A stretch of DNA of 64,000 nucleotides from Novosphingobium resinovorum (GCF_001742225.1 NZ_CP017075.1:2046001-2110000), one strand, 5' to 3'. Positions 25,670-35,465 are shown, counted from the stretch's first letter. Program-made: numbers and translations. The notes: a model not told the origin generated them from the sequence alone.

Positions 25670-25699
25670 ATGCCCGGTGCGATAAAACGCACCGGGCAT
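25670..25699 (-). terminator. 12-bp hairpin after the Bax-inhibitor-1-like gene
   Basis: ATGCCCGGTGCG (25670-25681) pairs perfectly with CGCACCGGGCAT (25688-25699) around ATAAAA. On the minus strand the stem is followed by TTGCTTTAT, a moderate U-run. Confidence 0.75.
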
Positions 25700-25780
25700 C
25701 ATGCTTAGGTGAAACTGCACTGTGGATTAATCGCTTCGGAGGAAAATTATCTCCATTCCGGTTGCGATTAACCGCCGCCC

Positions 25781-26527
25781 TTAGTCCCGCTGGCCGAGGA
25801 AGCTCAGCAGGAACTGGAACATGTTGATGAAGTCCAGGTACAGGCTCAGCGCGCCGAGGATCACGGCCTTGCCGACGAAATCTGTGCCGCGCAGGTGATA
25901 GTACTGGTTCTTGAGCATCTGCGTATCATAGGCGGTCAACCCTGCGAAGATCAGCACGCCGAGGATCGAAATCGCCAGCTGCAGCACGCTCGAACCCACG
26001 AAGATGTTCACCAGCGAGGCGATCAAAATACCGACCACGCCCATGATCAGGAAGGTGCCGAAGCCCGACAGGTCCTTCTTCGTGGTGTAACCATAGAGGC
26101 TGAGGCCCGCGAAAGCCGCCGCCGTCGCGAAGAACGTGGTCGCGATCGAGGTCGCCGTGTAGATCACGAAGATCGTCGAGAGCGATACGCCCATCACGGC
26201 CGCGAACGCCCAGTAGAGCACCTTCAGCGTGCCTTCGCTGAACCGCTGCGCGCCGCCGCTGATCGCGAAGACGAAGCCCAGCGGGGCCAGCATGACCAGC
26301 CACTTGATCGGCGACTGCATCATAGCGATCGCGTAAGGCGCGAAGAGCATCGCGACGATGCCCGAAAGCAGCACGCCCGAGGCCATGTAGTTGTAGATCG
26401 ACAGCATGTGCCGACGCAGACCCGCATCGTAAGCGGTCCGGCCGGCGGTGCGACCGAGATCGCTGCCGTCACGGCTCGGAGACGCACCGAAGCCCTGACG
26501 GGGCTGGGGGTCGTTCCAATTCGCCAT
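25781..26527 (-). CDS. Bax inhibitor-1/YccA family membrane protein
   Basis: A 248-residue protein with seven predicted helices. The N-terminal cytoplasmic segment (GRTAGRTAYDAGLRRHMLS) precedes the first helix. A conserved GAQRFSEGTLKVLYW segment follows, and the C-terminal region is LTAYDTQMLKNQYY, which has the family Asp implicated in pH-dependent calcium leak in BsYetJ. The bacterial role is uncertain (membrane stress, FtsH interaction). It is monocistronic, with a 161-bp upstream gap in which nothing definite was seen. Confidence 0.92.
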   Translation of the reverse strand: MANWNDPQPRQGFGASPSRDGSDLGRTAGRTAYDAGLRRHMLSIYNYMASGVLLSGIVAMLFAPYAIAMMQSPIKWLVMLAPLGFVFAISGGAQRFSEGTLKVLYWAFAAVMGVSLSTIFVIYTATSIATTFFATAAAFAGLSLYGYTTKKDLSGFGTFLIMGVVGILIASLVNIFVGSSVLQLAISILGVLIFAGLTAYDTQMLKNQYYHLRGTDFVGKAVILGALSLYLDFINMFQFLLSFLGQRD

Positions 26528-26688
26528 TTCAAACTCCCTTTAGCGGAGAAGCCAGCCAAATGCGGTCCCGCTCAGGAGGGAATATCGCGCTCGAACGCGA
26601 AAGTTTCAAGAAGAACCGGCCCGCGCCATTTGTGACAAAGTGTAAAACGGACCTATTTCTTCTTGGCTCCGGCTTCAAACCACGACGA

Positions 26689-27498
26689 TCAGCCGCGCCG
26701 GGCCTCGGCTGCCATCTCGGCATTGCGATCGCGCGAGGCGGTCATCGCTTCGAGCACAACGCCGGCCAGCGCGCCGCCCTCGTCCAGCACGTTCATACCC
26801 GCGCGGGTCGAACCGCCCGGGCTGGCGACCTTGTCCGCCAGTTCGCCCGGCGAGAACTCGGAAGCGCCGGCGAGCTGCGCCGCCCCTTCGACCATCGCGA
26901 GCGCCAGCCGCTGCGACTGGCCCGCATCCAGGCCGAGCGCCACCGCGCCCGCGGCGAGGGAATCGATGAAGCGATAGACGAACGCCGGGCCGCAACCGGC
27001 CAGCGCGGTGACCGCGTCGAACAGATGCTCGCCCGCCAGCCACTCAGGCGTGCCGAGCGGCTCCATCAGCGCAGTCACGGCCGCGCGGCCGGTCTCGTCG
27101 AGGCCGCGCGCGTCGAGTGCGATCGGCGACTTGCCGATGGCGGCCGCCAGGTTCGGCATGATCCGCACCAGCGCGCCGGCCTGCGGGAAGCGCGCCGCAA
27201 GGCTGTCGAATTCGACGCCCGCGAGGATCGAGAACAGCACGGTCTCACGTCCGACGAGCGCGCCCACTGCCGGTGCGACAGCGTCGAGGCCCTGCGGCTT
27301 GACCCCCAGCATCACCGCATCGAAGCGGCCTTCCGCAGGCAGTTCGGACAGCAGCGCGACACCTTCAGGCACGCTATCGCGGTGCGGATCGACGACGGTG
27401 AAGCGCGAGGCCGGAATGCCGCCCGCCAGCCAGCCCGTCAGCATGGCCCCTGCCATGTTGCCGCAGCCCACGAGCAGGATGTTCTGAAACCGGTCCAT
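26689..27498 (-). CDS. proC: Pyrroline-5-carboxylate reductase
   Basis: A 269-residue proline biosynthesis enzyme that reduces P5C with NADPH. The Rossmann motif is LLVGCGNMAGAML. MLGVKPQGLDAV follows. The C-terminal dimerisation domain has TALAGCGPAFVYRFIDSLA and KVASPGGSTRAGMNVLDEGG, the family signature. I choose ATG 27498 because AAGGGA is 8 bp upstream. An ATG two codons earlier is too close to it. It lies 137 bp after the YbjN gene on the same strand. Confidence 0.94.
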   Translation of the reverse strand: MDRFQNILLVGCGNMAGAMLTGWLAGGIPASRFTVVDPHRDSVPEGVALLSELPAEGRFDAVMLGVKPQGLDAVAPAVGALVGRETVLFSILAGVEFDSLAARFPQAGALVRIMPNLAAAIGKSPIALDARGLDETGRAAVTALMEPLGTPEWLAGEHLFDAVTALAGCGPAFVYRFIDSLAAGAVALGLDAGQSQRLALAMVEGAAQLAGASEFSPGELADKVASPGGSTRAGMNVLDEGGALAGVVLEAMTASRDRNAEMAAEARRG

Positions 27499-27635
27499 GC
27501 GCATATTCCCTTGAAACTGGATCGGCCCGCGACTTAGGCGAGCCGATCACAGGCCACAAGGGCCATGCGTGCCATGCGCAGCGGGACCAGCGGGCTGGCA
27601 TAGCCAACCACGCTGCGAACCGCAGTGACGAGCGG

Positions 27636-28154
27636 TCAGGCTTCCCCGGCCGCGTCCACCAGGGCCGCCGCGAGCGCTTCGGACGGCGTCTTGTCGCCCC
27701 ACAGGATGAACTGGAACACCGGGTAGAAGCGGTCGCACTCCTCGATCGCGGCCTCCACCACCATCTGCGCCTGCCCCGGTCCGAGCAGCCCGTCCGGCCC
27801 GAGCATCAGCCCATGGCGATAGAGCACGACGCCGCCGTTCGACCACATGTCGAAGTGTCCGAGCCAGACCTGCTCGTTGATGAGCGCCAGCGCCTCGAAC
27901 ACGGCGGAACGCTTGGCCTCGGCCACGCGGATGTCGGGGAGGCACAGGAGTTGCAGCACCCGGTCTTCCGGACGCCAGATCGCCTGCAACTGGTACGTCG
28001 CCCAGGCGCCCTTGATCTCGGCCGAGATTTCGTCCTCACCGGCATATTCGAAGGGCCAGTCGCGCGCCTCGAAAAGCGAGGCGAGCATTTCCACGGGGGC
28101 AGCCTCTTCGTCCCGGTCGATATCGTCCTGAACGGTCCTCATAATCTGCGACAT
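27636..28154 (-). CDS. YbjN-domain protein
   Basis: A 172-residue cytoplasmic protein of the YbjN family, a type III secretion chaperone-like fold of uncertain role. Characteristic stretches are LASLFEARDWPFEYAGEDE, RVLQLLCLPDIRVAEAKR and LINEQVWLGHFDMWSNGGVVLYRHGL. The ATG at 28154 follows GGAGGG. The neighbouring proC gene on the same strand may be co-transcribed. YbjN-domain proteins often sit near proC in alphaproteobacteria, which I recall as established context but cannot test here. Confidence 0.82.
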   Translation of the reverse strand: MSQIMRTVQDDIDRDEEAAPVEMLASLFEARDWPFEYAGEDEISAEIKGAWATYQLQAIWRPEDRVLQLLCLPDIRVAEAKRSAVFEALALINEQVWLGHFDMWSNGGVVLYRHGLMLGPDGLLGPGQAQMVVEAAIEECDRFYPVFQFILWGDKTPSEALAAALVDAAGEA

Positions 28155-28259
28155 CAGCCCTCCGAGAATACGGGTGCATGGATGCTGCCTGTGGGTGGGG
28201 GAGCACAATCCACCCGCCCGACATCGCCTGCGCATAACTGCACAAGCCTGTTCACAGCG

Positions 28260-28268
28260 TGTGGATAA
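28260..28268 (-). promoter_or_regulatory. Isolated DnaA box (TTATCCACA)
   Basis: An exact consensus DnaA box on the minus strand in the 166-bp gap between the YbjN and SPOR genes. It stands beside further TGTG/CACA words (TTCACAG, TGTGAATAC). A single box could titrate DnaA or regulate the YbjN gene. Confidence 0.4.
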
Positions 28269-28320
28269 ATGTGAATACGCGTTAACACAAGGCCGTCGCC
28301 AACCCCACAAACCCGCAGAT

Positions 28321-30339
28321 TTACTTGGAGGAGAGCGGATCCACGACCTGACCCGCCGGGCTGGTCCAGGGCAGCGCGTCGGCGAAGCCCTGCTTCCTGG
28401 CATCCGCAAGGAAAGCACTGGCCGCCTTCTGCGTAGCGAAAGGACCGATCAGCACGCGGTTGGTCCGCCCCATCTCGCTGACGTAGGGGCTGCGGCCCTT
28501 GAGCAGCGCGGCGCTGTCACGCGTGTAGCGCCGCCAGTCGAAGGCGATGGCGCTCTTGTCCCGTCCGACCCCGATCTGGACCCAGATCCGGCTGGGATGC
28601 GTGGGCTTCTTCGCCTTCTCCGCGGCTTCGGCCTTGGCCTTGGCTTCTGCGTCCGCCTTGGCCTTCGCCTTAGTCTCGGCAGCCTTGGCCGCGGCGGTCT
28701 TGGCCTTGGTCGCCCTGGCTTCCTTGACTTCGGCGACCGGGGCTTCGGCAGCCTTGGCTTCAACCGGCTTTGTCTCGGCCAGCTTTATCTCGGCCGGTTT
28801 TGCCTCTTCGACCTTCGGCAGCTGGACACGCGGGGGTGGCGGCGCCGCAGGGGTGATCAGCCGGATGTCGACGGCGCCCGAGGTCGGCATCACGTCCACG
28901 GTCGGCTTGCCGATGTCCGCGAATATCTCGGAAAGCGAAAGCTGGTTCGGTCCCGGAACCGGCGGCGGGCTTGCCGGGGCGGATACCGGCGGCGTCTTCG
29001 CTGCCAGCGCGCTGGCAGGCGCGACCCCCATAGCGGGCGCCTGCGAGGCGGGAAGACGACCGAGATCGAAGCCCGGAGCAGTTGACCGCGCCGGCGGCGT
29101 GGAGGGCCCCGTCGCCTGCGCAACCTGGGTGGGCGCGGGGGCAGCGGTGCGCACAGGCGCCGCGGAAGGCGTGACCGCCGGAGTGGAAACGGATGCCGAT
29201 CCGGGAACGGGCGCCGGCGTCGCTGCCGCAACCCTGGCAGGCTCGGCACTGCGCCCGACCGGGGGCAGTTCGCCGGTGTCGCGTTCGATCGCGGGTTTCG
29301 GCTCGGGCGGCGCGACCCGGTCCGGATCGACCGACGCAAGACTCGTGGGACGGGTGGACTGGCCCTGCTGCCGCGCCGCCTGCGCCGTGTCCGTACGCGC
29401 GCTGCGGGTTCGCGAGGTCTTTGTCGCCTTGGCCAGCTTCGTGCCGCCAAGCGGCTCGCCCTTGGGGATCAGTCCTCCACCGGCAGCCGAACTGCGCGGC
29501 GGTGCGTAAGCCGCGATGCGGGCGTCATCCCGTCCGATCTCCGAGGCGCGCGGAAACCGGCCGAGGTCCGCTGCGGCCGCCTGCTGCGCCCTGGTCAGGC
29601 GCGGCATGTAACGCAAGTACGGCGCAATGCTCTGCGCCAGCTTTCCGGGCAAGATCGTGTTGGTGATCTCGACCGCCTTGTCTGCGTCGCCTGCGATCGC
29701 AAGCGTGAACGCGCGCGTCCGCCAGCCCGGCTTGTCCTGCCTGTTCAGCAGCGGCAGCAGCGTCGTATAGGCCGCATCGACGTCCCCGCCGATCGCCTGG
29801 CTGATTGCCAGACGATGCCGCAGTTCGTCGGCCTTGTCGCCCGAAGCGCTCGTCATCGCCGCCGCGTAGTAACGCTGCGCCAAGGCATTGTCGCCAACGA
29901 GGTCGTAGGCGAGACCGCGATCCGCCGCGATCAGCGCAGCACCGGCGCCCGCCTTCTCGGCCGCATCGAAATAGGGAATCGCGCTTACCGGGTCGCCGTT
30001 ATGGACGAAGGCGCTGCCCAGCCCGGCCTGCACCCGAGGGTTGCCGGGGCTGACTTCGTCGGCGCGGCGGTAGAAGCCGATGGCGGCCGCACTGTCCTGC
30101 AGCGCGCGGGCGGCATCGCCGGCGTCGATCAGCGCGGCGACGTCGCGGGAATCGCGACCGAGGCGGGCTAGTGCGGCACTGAGCTTCTTGTTGTCCTCGC
30201 CGGGCACGGCCTGGACCACCGGCCGCGAAACGCTGGGCGCGCCTTGCGCGAATGCCGGAGCACCCGAGAGCGCGCCGACCAGCGCTGCGCCGCCGAGCAA
30301 ACGCGAAACCAAGTGATTCACCCGCACGTCCTCTGTCAT
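28321..30339 (-). CDS. TPR and SPOR domain periplasmic protein downstream of ftsZ
   Basis: A 672-residue exported protein. The signal peptide ends near APAFAQG. A TPR-like region (about 45-265) has AAIGFYRRADEVSPGNPRVQAGLG and similar 34-residue repeats. A long Pro/Ala linker (about 290-480) precedes a Lys/Ala/Glu-rich stretch (KAKADAEAKAKAEAAEKAKK). A C-terminal SPOR domain (about 590-670) follows, with WVQIGVGRDKSAIAFDWRRY and VLIGPFATQKAASAFL. SPOR domains bind denuded peptidoglycan at division sites. It lies directly after ftsZ but past its terminator. It is a good candidate for a division or septal-wall factor. Confidence 0.85.
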   Translation of the reverse strand: MTEDVRVNHLVSRLLGGAALVGALSGAPAFAQGAPSVSRPVVQAVPGEDNKKLSAALARLGRDSRDVAALIDAGDAARALQDSAAAIGFYRRADEVSPGNPRVQAGLGSAFVHNGDPVSAIPYFDAAEKAGAGAALIAADRGLAYDLVGDNALAQRYYAAAMTSASGDKADELRHRLAISQAIGGDVDAAYTTLLPLLNRQDKPGWRTRAFTLAIAGDADKAVEITNTILPGKLAQSIAPYLRYMPRLTRAQQAAAADLGRFPRASEIGRDDARIAAYAPPRSSAAGGGLIPKGEPLGGTKLAKATKTSRTRSARTDTAQAARQQGQSTRPTSLASVDPDRVAPPEPKPAIERDTGELPPVGRSAEPARVAAATPAPVPGSASVSTPAVTPSAAPVRTAAPAPTQVAQATGPSTPPARSTAPGFDLGRLPASQAPAMGVAPASALAAKTPPVSAPASPPPVPGPNQLSLSEIFADIGKPTVDVMPTSGAVDIRLITPAAPPPPRVQLPKVEEAKPAEIKLAETKPVEAKAAEAPVAEVKEARATKAKTAAAKAAETKAKAKADAEAKAKAEAAEKAKKPTHPSRIWVQIGVGRDKSAIAFDWRRYTRDSAALLKGRSPYVSEMGRTNRVLIGPFATQKAASAFLADARKQGFADALPWTSPAGQVVDPLSSK

Positions 30340-30536
30340 TCCCGACCCTGCAGGCAGCCCTCCCCACGACGGCTGCCGACACTTCATGAACCGGACGGCC
30401 GCACGACAGGCCGGAATGTCGCACGACTCCATACGCACCGATTGCGCGCGCCTGCGCCCATGGACCGGCGCAGATGAACTTCAAGCGAACGCGCCCGCGC
30501 TGGACGAGCTTCCTTCGACAGGTTGCGACCCGAAGG

Positions 30537-30569
30537 AGAAAAAGGCGGGAGCACTGCTGCCCCGCCTTT
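30537..30569 (-). terminator. Intrinsic terminator of the dcw operon after ftsZ
   Basis: On the minus strand AAAGGCGGG (30569-30561) pairs with CCCGCCTTT (30549-30541), followed by TTCTCC to give a TTTTTCT run. It lies just past the ftsZ stop. Confidence 0.85.
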
Positions 30570-30575
30570 CACCAC

Positions 30576-32111
30576 TTACTGGTTGTTCTGACGACCGAGG
30601 AAGCGCGGGATGCTGATCGATCCGGCGTCACCGTCATCCTCGCCGGAAGCCGCTTCGGCGCCCGGGCGCGGACGCGACAGGCTGGTCATGCGCTCGAACA
30701 GGGTGCTGCCGCCGCCAGCCGGTTTGGCGCGGGGCGCGGCGGGCGCCTGAGCCGGAGACTGAGCCGCCTGGCCGCCGTCGAGCAGCAGTTCGTCCTGCGC
30801 GCGCCGCGGGGCCGGTGCCGGCTCGGCCGGAGCCTCGAAGCTGAGGTCCAGCGGCTCTTTCTGGATGCCGCGAAGGCCCGCGAAGCCGGGAGTGGACGCA
30901 GGCGCTGACTGAGCCTCGTCCTCGGCGCCGAGTTCCAGCTCCGCCGACGGTTCGAACGCCTGTGAAGGCGAAACGAACGGCGCGGGCGCCGGGGCAGGAG
31001 CCGGCTGCTGCGCGACCGGAGCGGGTGCCGGAGCAGCAGGCGCCTGATAGGTCGGCGCCGGCGGCGGCGAGTGCAGCGCCGGACGCGCGATCCCGCGCGA
31101 AGCGCCGAGATTCAGCGGACGCGAGGCGATTTCGGCCATTTCCGTGGTCTGCTCGATGCCGGTGGCGACGACCGAGACGCGGATCTTGCCCTGCAGGTCC
31201 GGGTTGAACGCCGAACCCCAGATGATGTTCGCATCGGGATCGACCAGCTCGCGGATGTGGTTCGCGGCCTCGTCGACTTCGAGCAGCTTCATGTCGTCGC
31301 CGCCGATGATCGAGATGATGACGCCCTTCGCGCCCTGCATCGACACGCCGTCGAGCAGCGGATTGGCGATGGCGCGTTCGGCGGCTTCGAGCGCGCGGTT
31401 GGGGCCTTCGCCCTCGCCGGTGCCCATCATCGCCTTGCCCATCTCGCCCATCACGGAACGCACGTCCGCGAAGTCGAGGTTGATGAGGCCCGGCATGATC
31501 ATCAGGTCGGTGATCGAGCGGACGCCCTGCTGGAGCACTTCGTCGGCGAGCGTGAAGGCTTCCTTGAAGGTCGTTTCCGCCTTCGCCACCAGGAACAGGT
31601 TCTGGTTGGGAATGACGATCAGCGTGTCGACGTGCTTCTGCAGTTCCTCGATGCCCGAGTCGGCCGCGCGCATGCGGCGCGTGCCTTCGAACATGAACGG
31701 CTTGGAGACGACGCCCACGGTCAGGACGCCCTTCTCGCGCGCGGCCTGCGCGATGATCGGGGCCGCACCCGTGCCGGTGCCGCCGCCCATGCCGGCCGCG
31801 ATGAAGACCATGTGGACGCCGTCGAGCAGGCGCTCCAGCTCCTCACGGGTTTCCTCTGCCGCCGCACGGCCCACTTCGGGGCGCGCACCGGCGCCGAGGC
31901 CCTGGGTAATCTCTGGGCCGAGCTGGATGCGCGTTTCCGCGATCGAGTTGTTCAGCGCTTGTGCGTCGGTGTTGGCCACCACGAAGTCCACGCCCTCGAT
32001 CTGGGCGCCGATCATGTTGGCGATCGCGTTTCCGCCCGCACCGCCGACGCCGATGACGAGAATGCGAGGACGAAGCTCCTCGATAGCCGGCGGTCCGATG
32101 TTAATGCTCAT
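30576..32111 (-). CDS. ftsZ: Cell division protein FtsZ
   Basis: A 511-residue tubulin-like GTPase that forms the Z ring. The nucleotide-binding loop is [10 protein letters not shown] (residues 21-30) and the tubulin signature is GGGTGTG at 109-115. [11 protein letters not shown] carries the T7-loop catalytic acidic residue. After residue about 330 comes a long Pro/Ala-rich linker (about 160 residues). The terminal conserved peptide [10 protein letters not shown] binds FtsA and other partners. The length is typical of alphaproteobacteria, which have long linkers. A 179-bp gap to ftsA leaves room for its own promoter. Confidence 0.98.
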   Translation of the reverse strand: MSINIGPPAIEELRPRILVIGVGGAGGNAIANMIGAQIEGVDFVVANTDAQALNNSIAETRIQLGPEITQGLGAGARPEVGRAAAEETREELERLLDGVHMVFIAAGMGGGTGTGAAPIIAQAAREKGVLTVGVVSKPFMFEGTRRMRAADSGIEELQKHVDTLIVIPNQNLFLVAKAETTFKEAFTLADEVLQQGVRSITDLMIMPGLINLDFADVRSVMGEMGKAMMGTGEGEGPNRALEAAERAIANPLLDGVSMQGAKGVIISIIGGDDMKLLEVDEAANHIRELVDPDANIIWGSAFNPDLQGKIRVSVVATGIEQTTEMAEIASRPLNLGASRGIARPALHSPPPAPTYQAPAAPAPAPVAQQPAPAPAPAPFVSPSQAFEPSAELELGAEDEAQSAPASTPGFAGLRGIQKEPLDLSFEAPAEPAPAPRRAQDELLLDGGQAAQSPAQAPAAPRAKPAGGGSTLFERMTSLSRPRPGAEAASGEDDGDAGSISIPRFLGRQNNQ

Positions 32112-32290
32112 TTCGCTCTCCTGCAGGCACGTCGCGCGAAGAAAATTCCTTGACCACTCTGATTGCACGCTTCGATTCGTCTAGGCAAAGGACCATAACC
32201 CTTTGTCCACAGCCAAAGCCGCCAATTCCGCCATTTCCACCGCGTTTGTCGTCCGGTTTGCACGGCTGGTCTTCAAGGCCTTCGAAACGG

Positions 32291-33571
32291 TCAAAAGTAT
32301 TCGCGCAAAGCCTGATAGACCCGTCCGACCATGCCCAGCTTGCCGAGCCGCACCGTGCTCTGGTGGCTGCGCCCCAGCGAGCGGATGTCCTGCGGGTCGG
32401 CCGCCGCGTAAAGCACCAGTCCCGCCAGCGTCGAGAAGCCCGGCTTCACATGCGCTTCCGCCAGCCCCGAGAGGTGCGCCACGCGGCCGATGCGCACGGG
32501 CTTGCCGATCGCGGCCTGCGCATAGTCGGCCAGGCCCACCAGTTCCGCGCCGCCGCCGGTGAAGACCACCTGCTTGCCGCGCTGCCCGGTGAAGCGCATC
32601 GTCTTGAGCGCCTTGTTCACCTCTTCCATCAGCATGCCGAGCTGGCCGGTGATGACGCCGATCAATTCGGCGCGCGGGATGCGGTTCTTGTCGTCGGCAT
32701 GGCGGGCGATCGGGCCGGTGCCCTCCTCGCCCGGCGCGTTGACCGGGATCATCTCGCGGTGATCGTGCGGGCTGGCGATGGCCGAGCCGTTCACGCATTT
32801 TAGCCGCTCCGCCTGGAAGCGGCGAATACCGAAGGCCGAGGCGATGGCGTCGGTGATATCGGCCGAGCCCATCGGGATCGACATCATGTCCTTGAGCATG
32901 CCCTGCTCATAGATCGCCACGTTCGTCACCTCCCCGCCGAACTCGACGAGGGCGACGCCAAGATCGCGCTCCTCGGGCGAGAGGCACGCCTGCCCCGCCG
33001 CGATGGGCGAGCCGACGACGGCCTCCACCTCTAAGTGCGCGGATTGCACCGCTTCGGTCAGGTTGCGGATCGGGGCGCCGTCCGCCAGCATGATGTGAAT
33101 GTCGACGCCGAGGCGTTCTGCGTGCAGGCCCTTGGGGTCGATCACCCCGTGCGCGCCGTCGAGGCGGTACTGCGCGGGCTGCGCGTGCAGCACCATGCGG
33201 CCATCCGGCTGGATCACGTCCTTGGCGGAGATGAGCAGCTGGTCGATATCCTCCTGCTCGATGCGGCGACCGCCGATTTCGGCGTCGAACTGGTCGATAC
33301 GGCTGGCGAGCCCTGCCCCCGAGCAGCCGATCCAGACCTTCTGGACGGCGGTGTCGGCCATCTTCTCGGCCCGGTCGATGGCATCGCGCACGGCATAGGT
33401 CGCGGCGGCCATGTCGGTGACGAAGCCGCGCTTGATGCCCTGGCTGGCGCGGTGGCCCGAGCCGAGCACGACCATGTCGCCGACCTCGTTGATACCCGCG
33501 ACGATCGCGGAAATCCGGAAGGAGCCGATGTTGACCGCGCCGAACACGCGGGTGATGCGCTGGTTGGCCAT
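32291..33571 (-). CDS. ftsA: Cell division protein FtsA
   Basis: A 426-residue actin-like protein that tethers FtsZ to the membrane. The N-terminal phosphate-1 region is VFGAVNIGSFRISAIVAGI. Then come the 1C domain and LVEFGGEVTNVAIYEQG (phosphate 2). Later FTGGGAELVGLADYA gives the adenosine motif. The C-terminus LGKLGMVGRVYQALREYF is the membrane-binding amphipathic helix. The first phosphate loop lacks the usual DxGT form and reads VNIGSF, as in other sphingomonads to my knowledge. The ATG overlaps the ftsQ stop (TAATG). Confidence 0.96.
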   Translation of the reverse strand: MANQRITRVFGAVNIGSFRISAIVAGINEVGDMVVLGSGHRASQGIKRGFVTDMAAATYAVRDAIDRAEKMADTAVQKVWIGCSGAGLASRIDQFDAEIGGRRIEQEDIDQLLISAKDVIQPDGRMVLHAQPAQYRLDGAHGVIDPKGLHAERLGVDIHIMLADGAPIRNLTEAVQSAHLEVEAVVGSPIAAGQACLSPEERDLGVALVEFGGEVTNVAIYEQGMLKDMMSIPMGSADITDAIASAFGIRRFQAERLKCVNGSAIASPHDHREMIPVNAPGEEGTGPIARHADDKNRIPRAELIGVITGQLGMLMEEVNKALKTMRFTGQRGKQVVFTGGGAELVGLADYAQAAIGKPVRIGRVAHLSGLAEAHVKPGFSTLAGLVLYAAADPQDIRSLGRSHQSTVRLGKLGMVGRVYQALREYF

Positions 33572-34524
33572 TACTGTTCTTCCCCCGCCGTCGTTTCGGT
33601 GGCGCCGGTATGCGGAACCGAGCCCGCCTTCAAGGCCAGTTCCTGCCCGTCCTGCTCCGGCACGCGCATGTAGATTCGGTCCTTGGCGCGCATGTCGAAT
33701 GCGGTGACCTTGCCGCCGAGCAGGCGGTTGGTGCCGTCGAGCCGCGCGAAGGTAACCAGCGCCCCGGCGGACTCGCGATCTCCCTCGGGCAGCGCAAGCA
33801 CTTGCCCCGACTGGAACGTCAGGTTCCAGCGGCGATTGCCGATCCATTCCGCCTCGGCGACGCGCGGCTTCATCGCGGGCGCGGCCTCCAGCAAGTGCCC
33901 GAGCGCGATCACCTGCTGACCCGCGCCGGGGCCGGAGACGATCAGCTTGCCGCCCGCATCCTTGCGACTGATGGCTTCGAGTTCATGGCCCGTCTCGTCG
34001 ATCAGCACGAAGCGATCGGCCTTGCGCAGCACCGCATGCGGCTCGCGCTCGACGATATCGATCACGAGCGTATCGGGCAGCTGGCGCGAGACGCGCGCGT
34101 CCTTGACCCACGACAGCGTCAGCAAATCCTGCCGCAGCGCCTCGATATCGACCAGCGGCATCGCCCGGTCGCGTTCGGCCAGCGCCTTCTCGTAGACCTT
34201 GAGTTCATTGATGTTCTTGACGCCGCGCACCTCGACCCGCTTCACCTCGAAGCCGGTCTGGCCCGCGACCAGCGCCATCTGGTGCCCGGCCAGCCCCGGC
34301 AGCCCGGCAAAGCTGGCGACCACGCAGACGAGCGCCGCCGCGCCGCCGAGGATGGCGACGAGGAAGATCTTGTGCAGCTGCCCTTCGGAAAACGGCAGCC
34401 AGGCCATGACAGAATCGAGCGCCGACCCGGTCCGCGCCTTGGCCACGCGCACCTTGCGCTGCGCGCCTGCCTGCGCGGCGGCCTTGCGGGCGGTGGTGCC
34501 CTTGCGCCGGATGGTCTGGCTCAT
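33571..34524 (-). CDS. ftsQ: Cell division protein FtsQ
   Basis: A 317-residue bitopic protein. It has a basic cytoplasmic N-terminus (RRKGTTARKAAAQAG), a membrane helix at about residues 53-75 and the POTRA domain starting FEVKRVEVRGVKNINELKVYE. The FtsQ/DivIB beta domain follows, with WVKDARVSRQLPDTLVIDIVER. It links the cytoplasmic ring to FtsB/FtsL and the septal synthase. The start overlaps the ddl stop by 4 bp and the stop overlaps the ftsA ATG by 1 bp. Confidence 0.95.
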   Translation of the reverse strand: MSQTIRRKGTTARKAAAQAGAQRKVRVAKARTGSALDSVMAWLPFSEGQLHKIFLVAILGGAAALVCVVASFAGLPGLAGHQMALVAGQTGFEVKRVEVRGVKNINELKVYEKALAERDRAMPLVDIEALRQDLLTLSWVKDARVSRQLPDTLVIDIVEREPHAVLRKADRFVLIDETGHELEAISRKDAGGKLIVSGPGAGQQVIALGHLLEAAPAMKPRVAEAEWIGNRRWNLTFQSGQVLALPEGDRESAGALVTFARLDGTNRLLGGKVTAFDMRAKDRIYMRVPEQDGQELALKAGSVPHTGATETTAGEEQ

Positions 34525-35465
34525 TTGGCCTTTGCTTTGTCGCTTAGCGCCTCGGCGATGATCGCCTCGACGAGTTCGGGATAGTCCATGCCGCAGGCGC
34601 GCGCCTGCTCGGGCACGAGGCTCAAGGGAGTCATGCCCGGCTGGGTATTCACTTCGAGAAGGAACAGCCCCTCGATCCCCTGCGTATCATCCCAACGGAA
34701 GTCGGAACGGCTGGTGCCCTTGCACCCCAGCAGCTGGTGCGAGCGCAAGGCGATGTCCTTGCAGGCCTGCGTGATCTCGTCGGGGATGTCGGCCGGGCAG
34801 ACATGCTCGGTCATGCCGTCGGTGTACTTGGAATCGAAGTCGTAGAAGCCCGACTTGGGCTTGAGTTCGGTGACCAGCAGGGCGCGGTCGCCGATTACGG
34901 CAGTCGTCAGTTCGCGTCCACGGATGTAGGGCTCGGCCAGCAGTTCGGCGAATTCCTGCCACGGCCCCGTCACGTCGCGCGCGATGGGGTTACCGTAGTT
35001 GCCCTCAGCCGTGACGATGGCGACGCCGACCGACGATCCCTCGTTCACGGGCTTGAGCACATAAGGACGCGGCAGCGGATCGGCCACGTGAATGTCGGCG
35101 GACTTGACCACGCGGCCACCCGGCATCGGCACGCCGTGCGGGACCAGCGCCTGCTTGGTCAGTTCCTTGTCGATCGCGATCACCGAAGTCGCGAGGCCCG
35201 AATGCGTGTAAGTCAGGCCCATCAGGTCCATCATGCCCTGCACTGTGCCGTCCTCGCCCGGCGCGCCGTGGAGCGCGTTGAACACGACATCGGGCTTCGC
35301 CTCGGCCAGACGCAGCGCAACGTCGCGGTCCATGTCGATGCGGGTGACGGTGTGGCCCTTCGATTCCAGAGCCTTGGCCACGCCCTCGCCGCTCATCAGC
35401 GAGACCGGGCGTTCGCTCGACCAACCGCCCATCAGGACTGCGACATGGAGGGGATTCAGGCTCAT
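34521..35465 (-). CDS. ddl: D-alanine--D-alanine ligase
   Basis: A 314-residue ATP-grasp ligase that makes the D-Ala-D-Ala end of the peptidoglycan stem. The N-terminal LMGGWSSERPVSLMSG is the family start. The ATP-binding region has RPYVLKPVNEGSSVGVAIV and the Mg site is LFLLEVNTQPGMTPLSL. The Gly/Ser loop residues expected for D-Ala specificity are present. It overlaps both the DUF4262 gene upstream and ftsQ downstream by 4 bp (ATGA each). Confidence 0.97.
   Translation of the reverse strand: MSLNPLHVAVLMGGWSSERPVSLMSGEGVAKALESKGHTVTRIDMDRDVALRLAEAKPDVVFNALHGAPGEDGTVQGMMDLMGLTYTHSGLATSVIAIDKELTKQALVPHGVPMPGGRVVKSADIHVADPLPRPYVLKPVNEGSSVGVAIVTAEGNYGNPIARDVTGPWQEFAELLAEPYIRGRELTTAVIGDRALLVTELKPKSGFYDFDSKYTDGMTEHVCPADIPDEITQACKDIALRSHQLLGCKGTSRSDFRWDDTQGIEGLFLLEVNTQPGMTPLSLVPEQARACGMDYPELVEAIIAEALSDKAKAK

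Noticed and set aside
28200..28320. Replication origin suggested by a DnaA box
   Set aside because: Only one exact box is present, without a box cluster, an AT-rich unwinding region, or origin-associated genes (dnaA, hemE, parAB).
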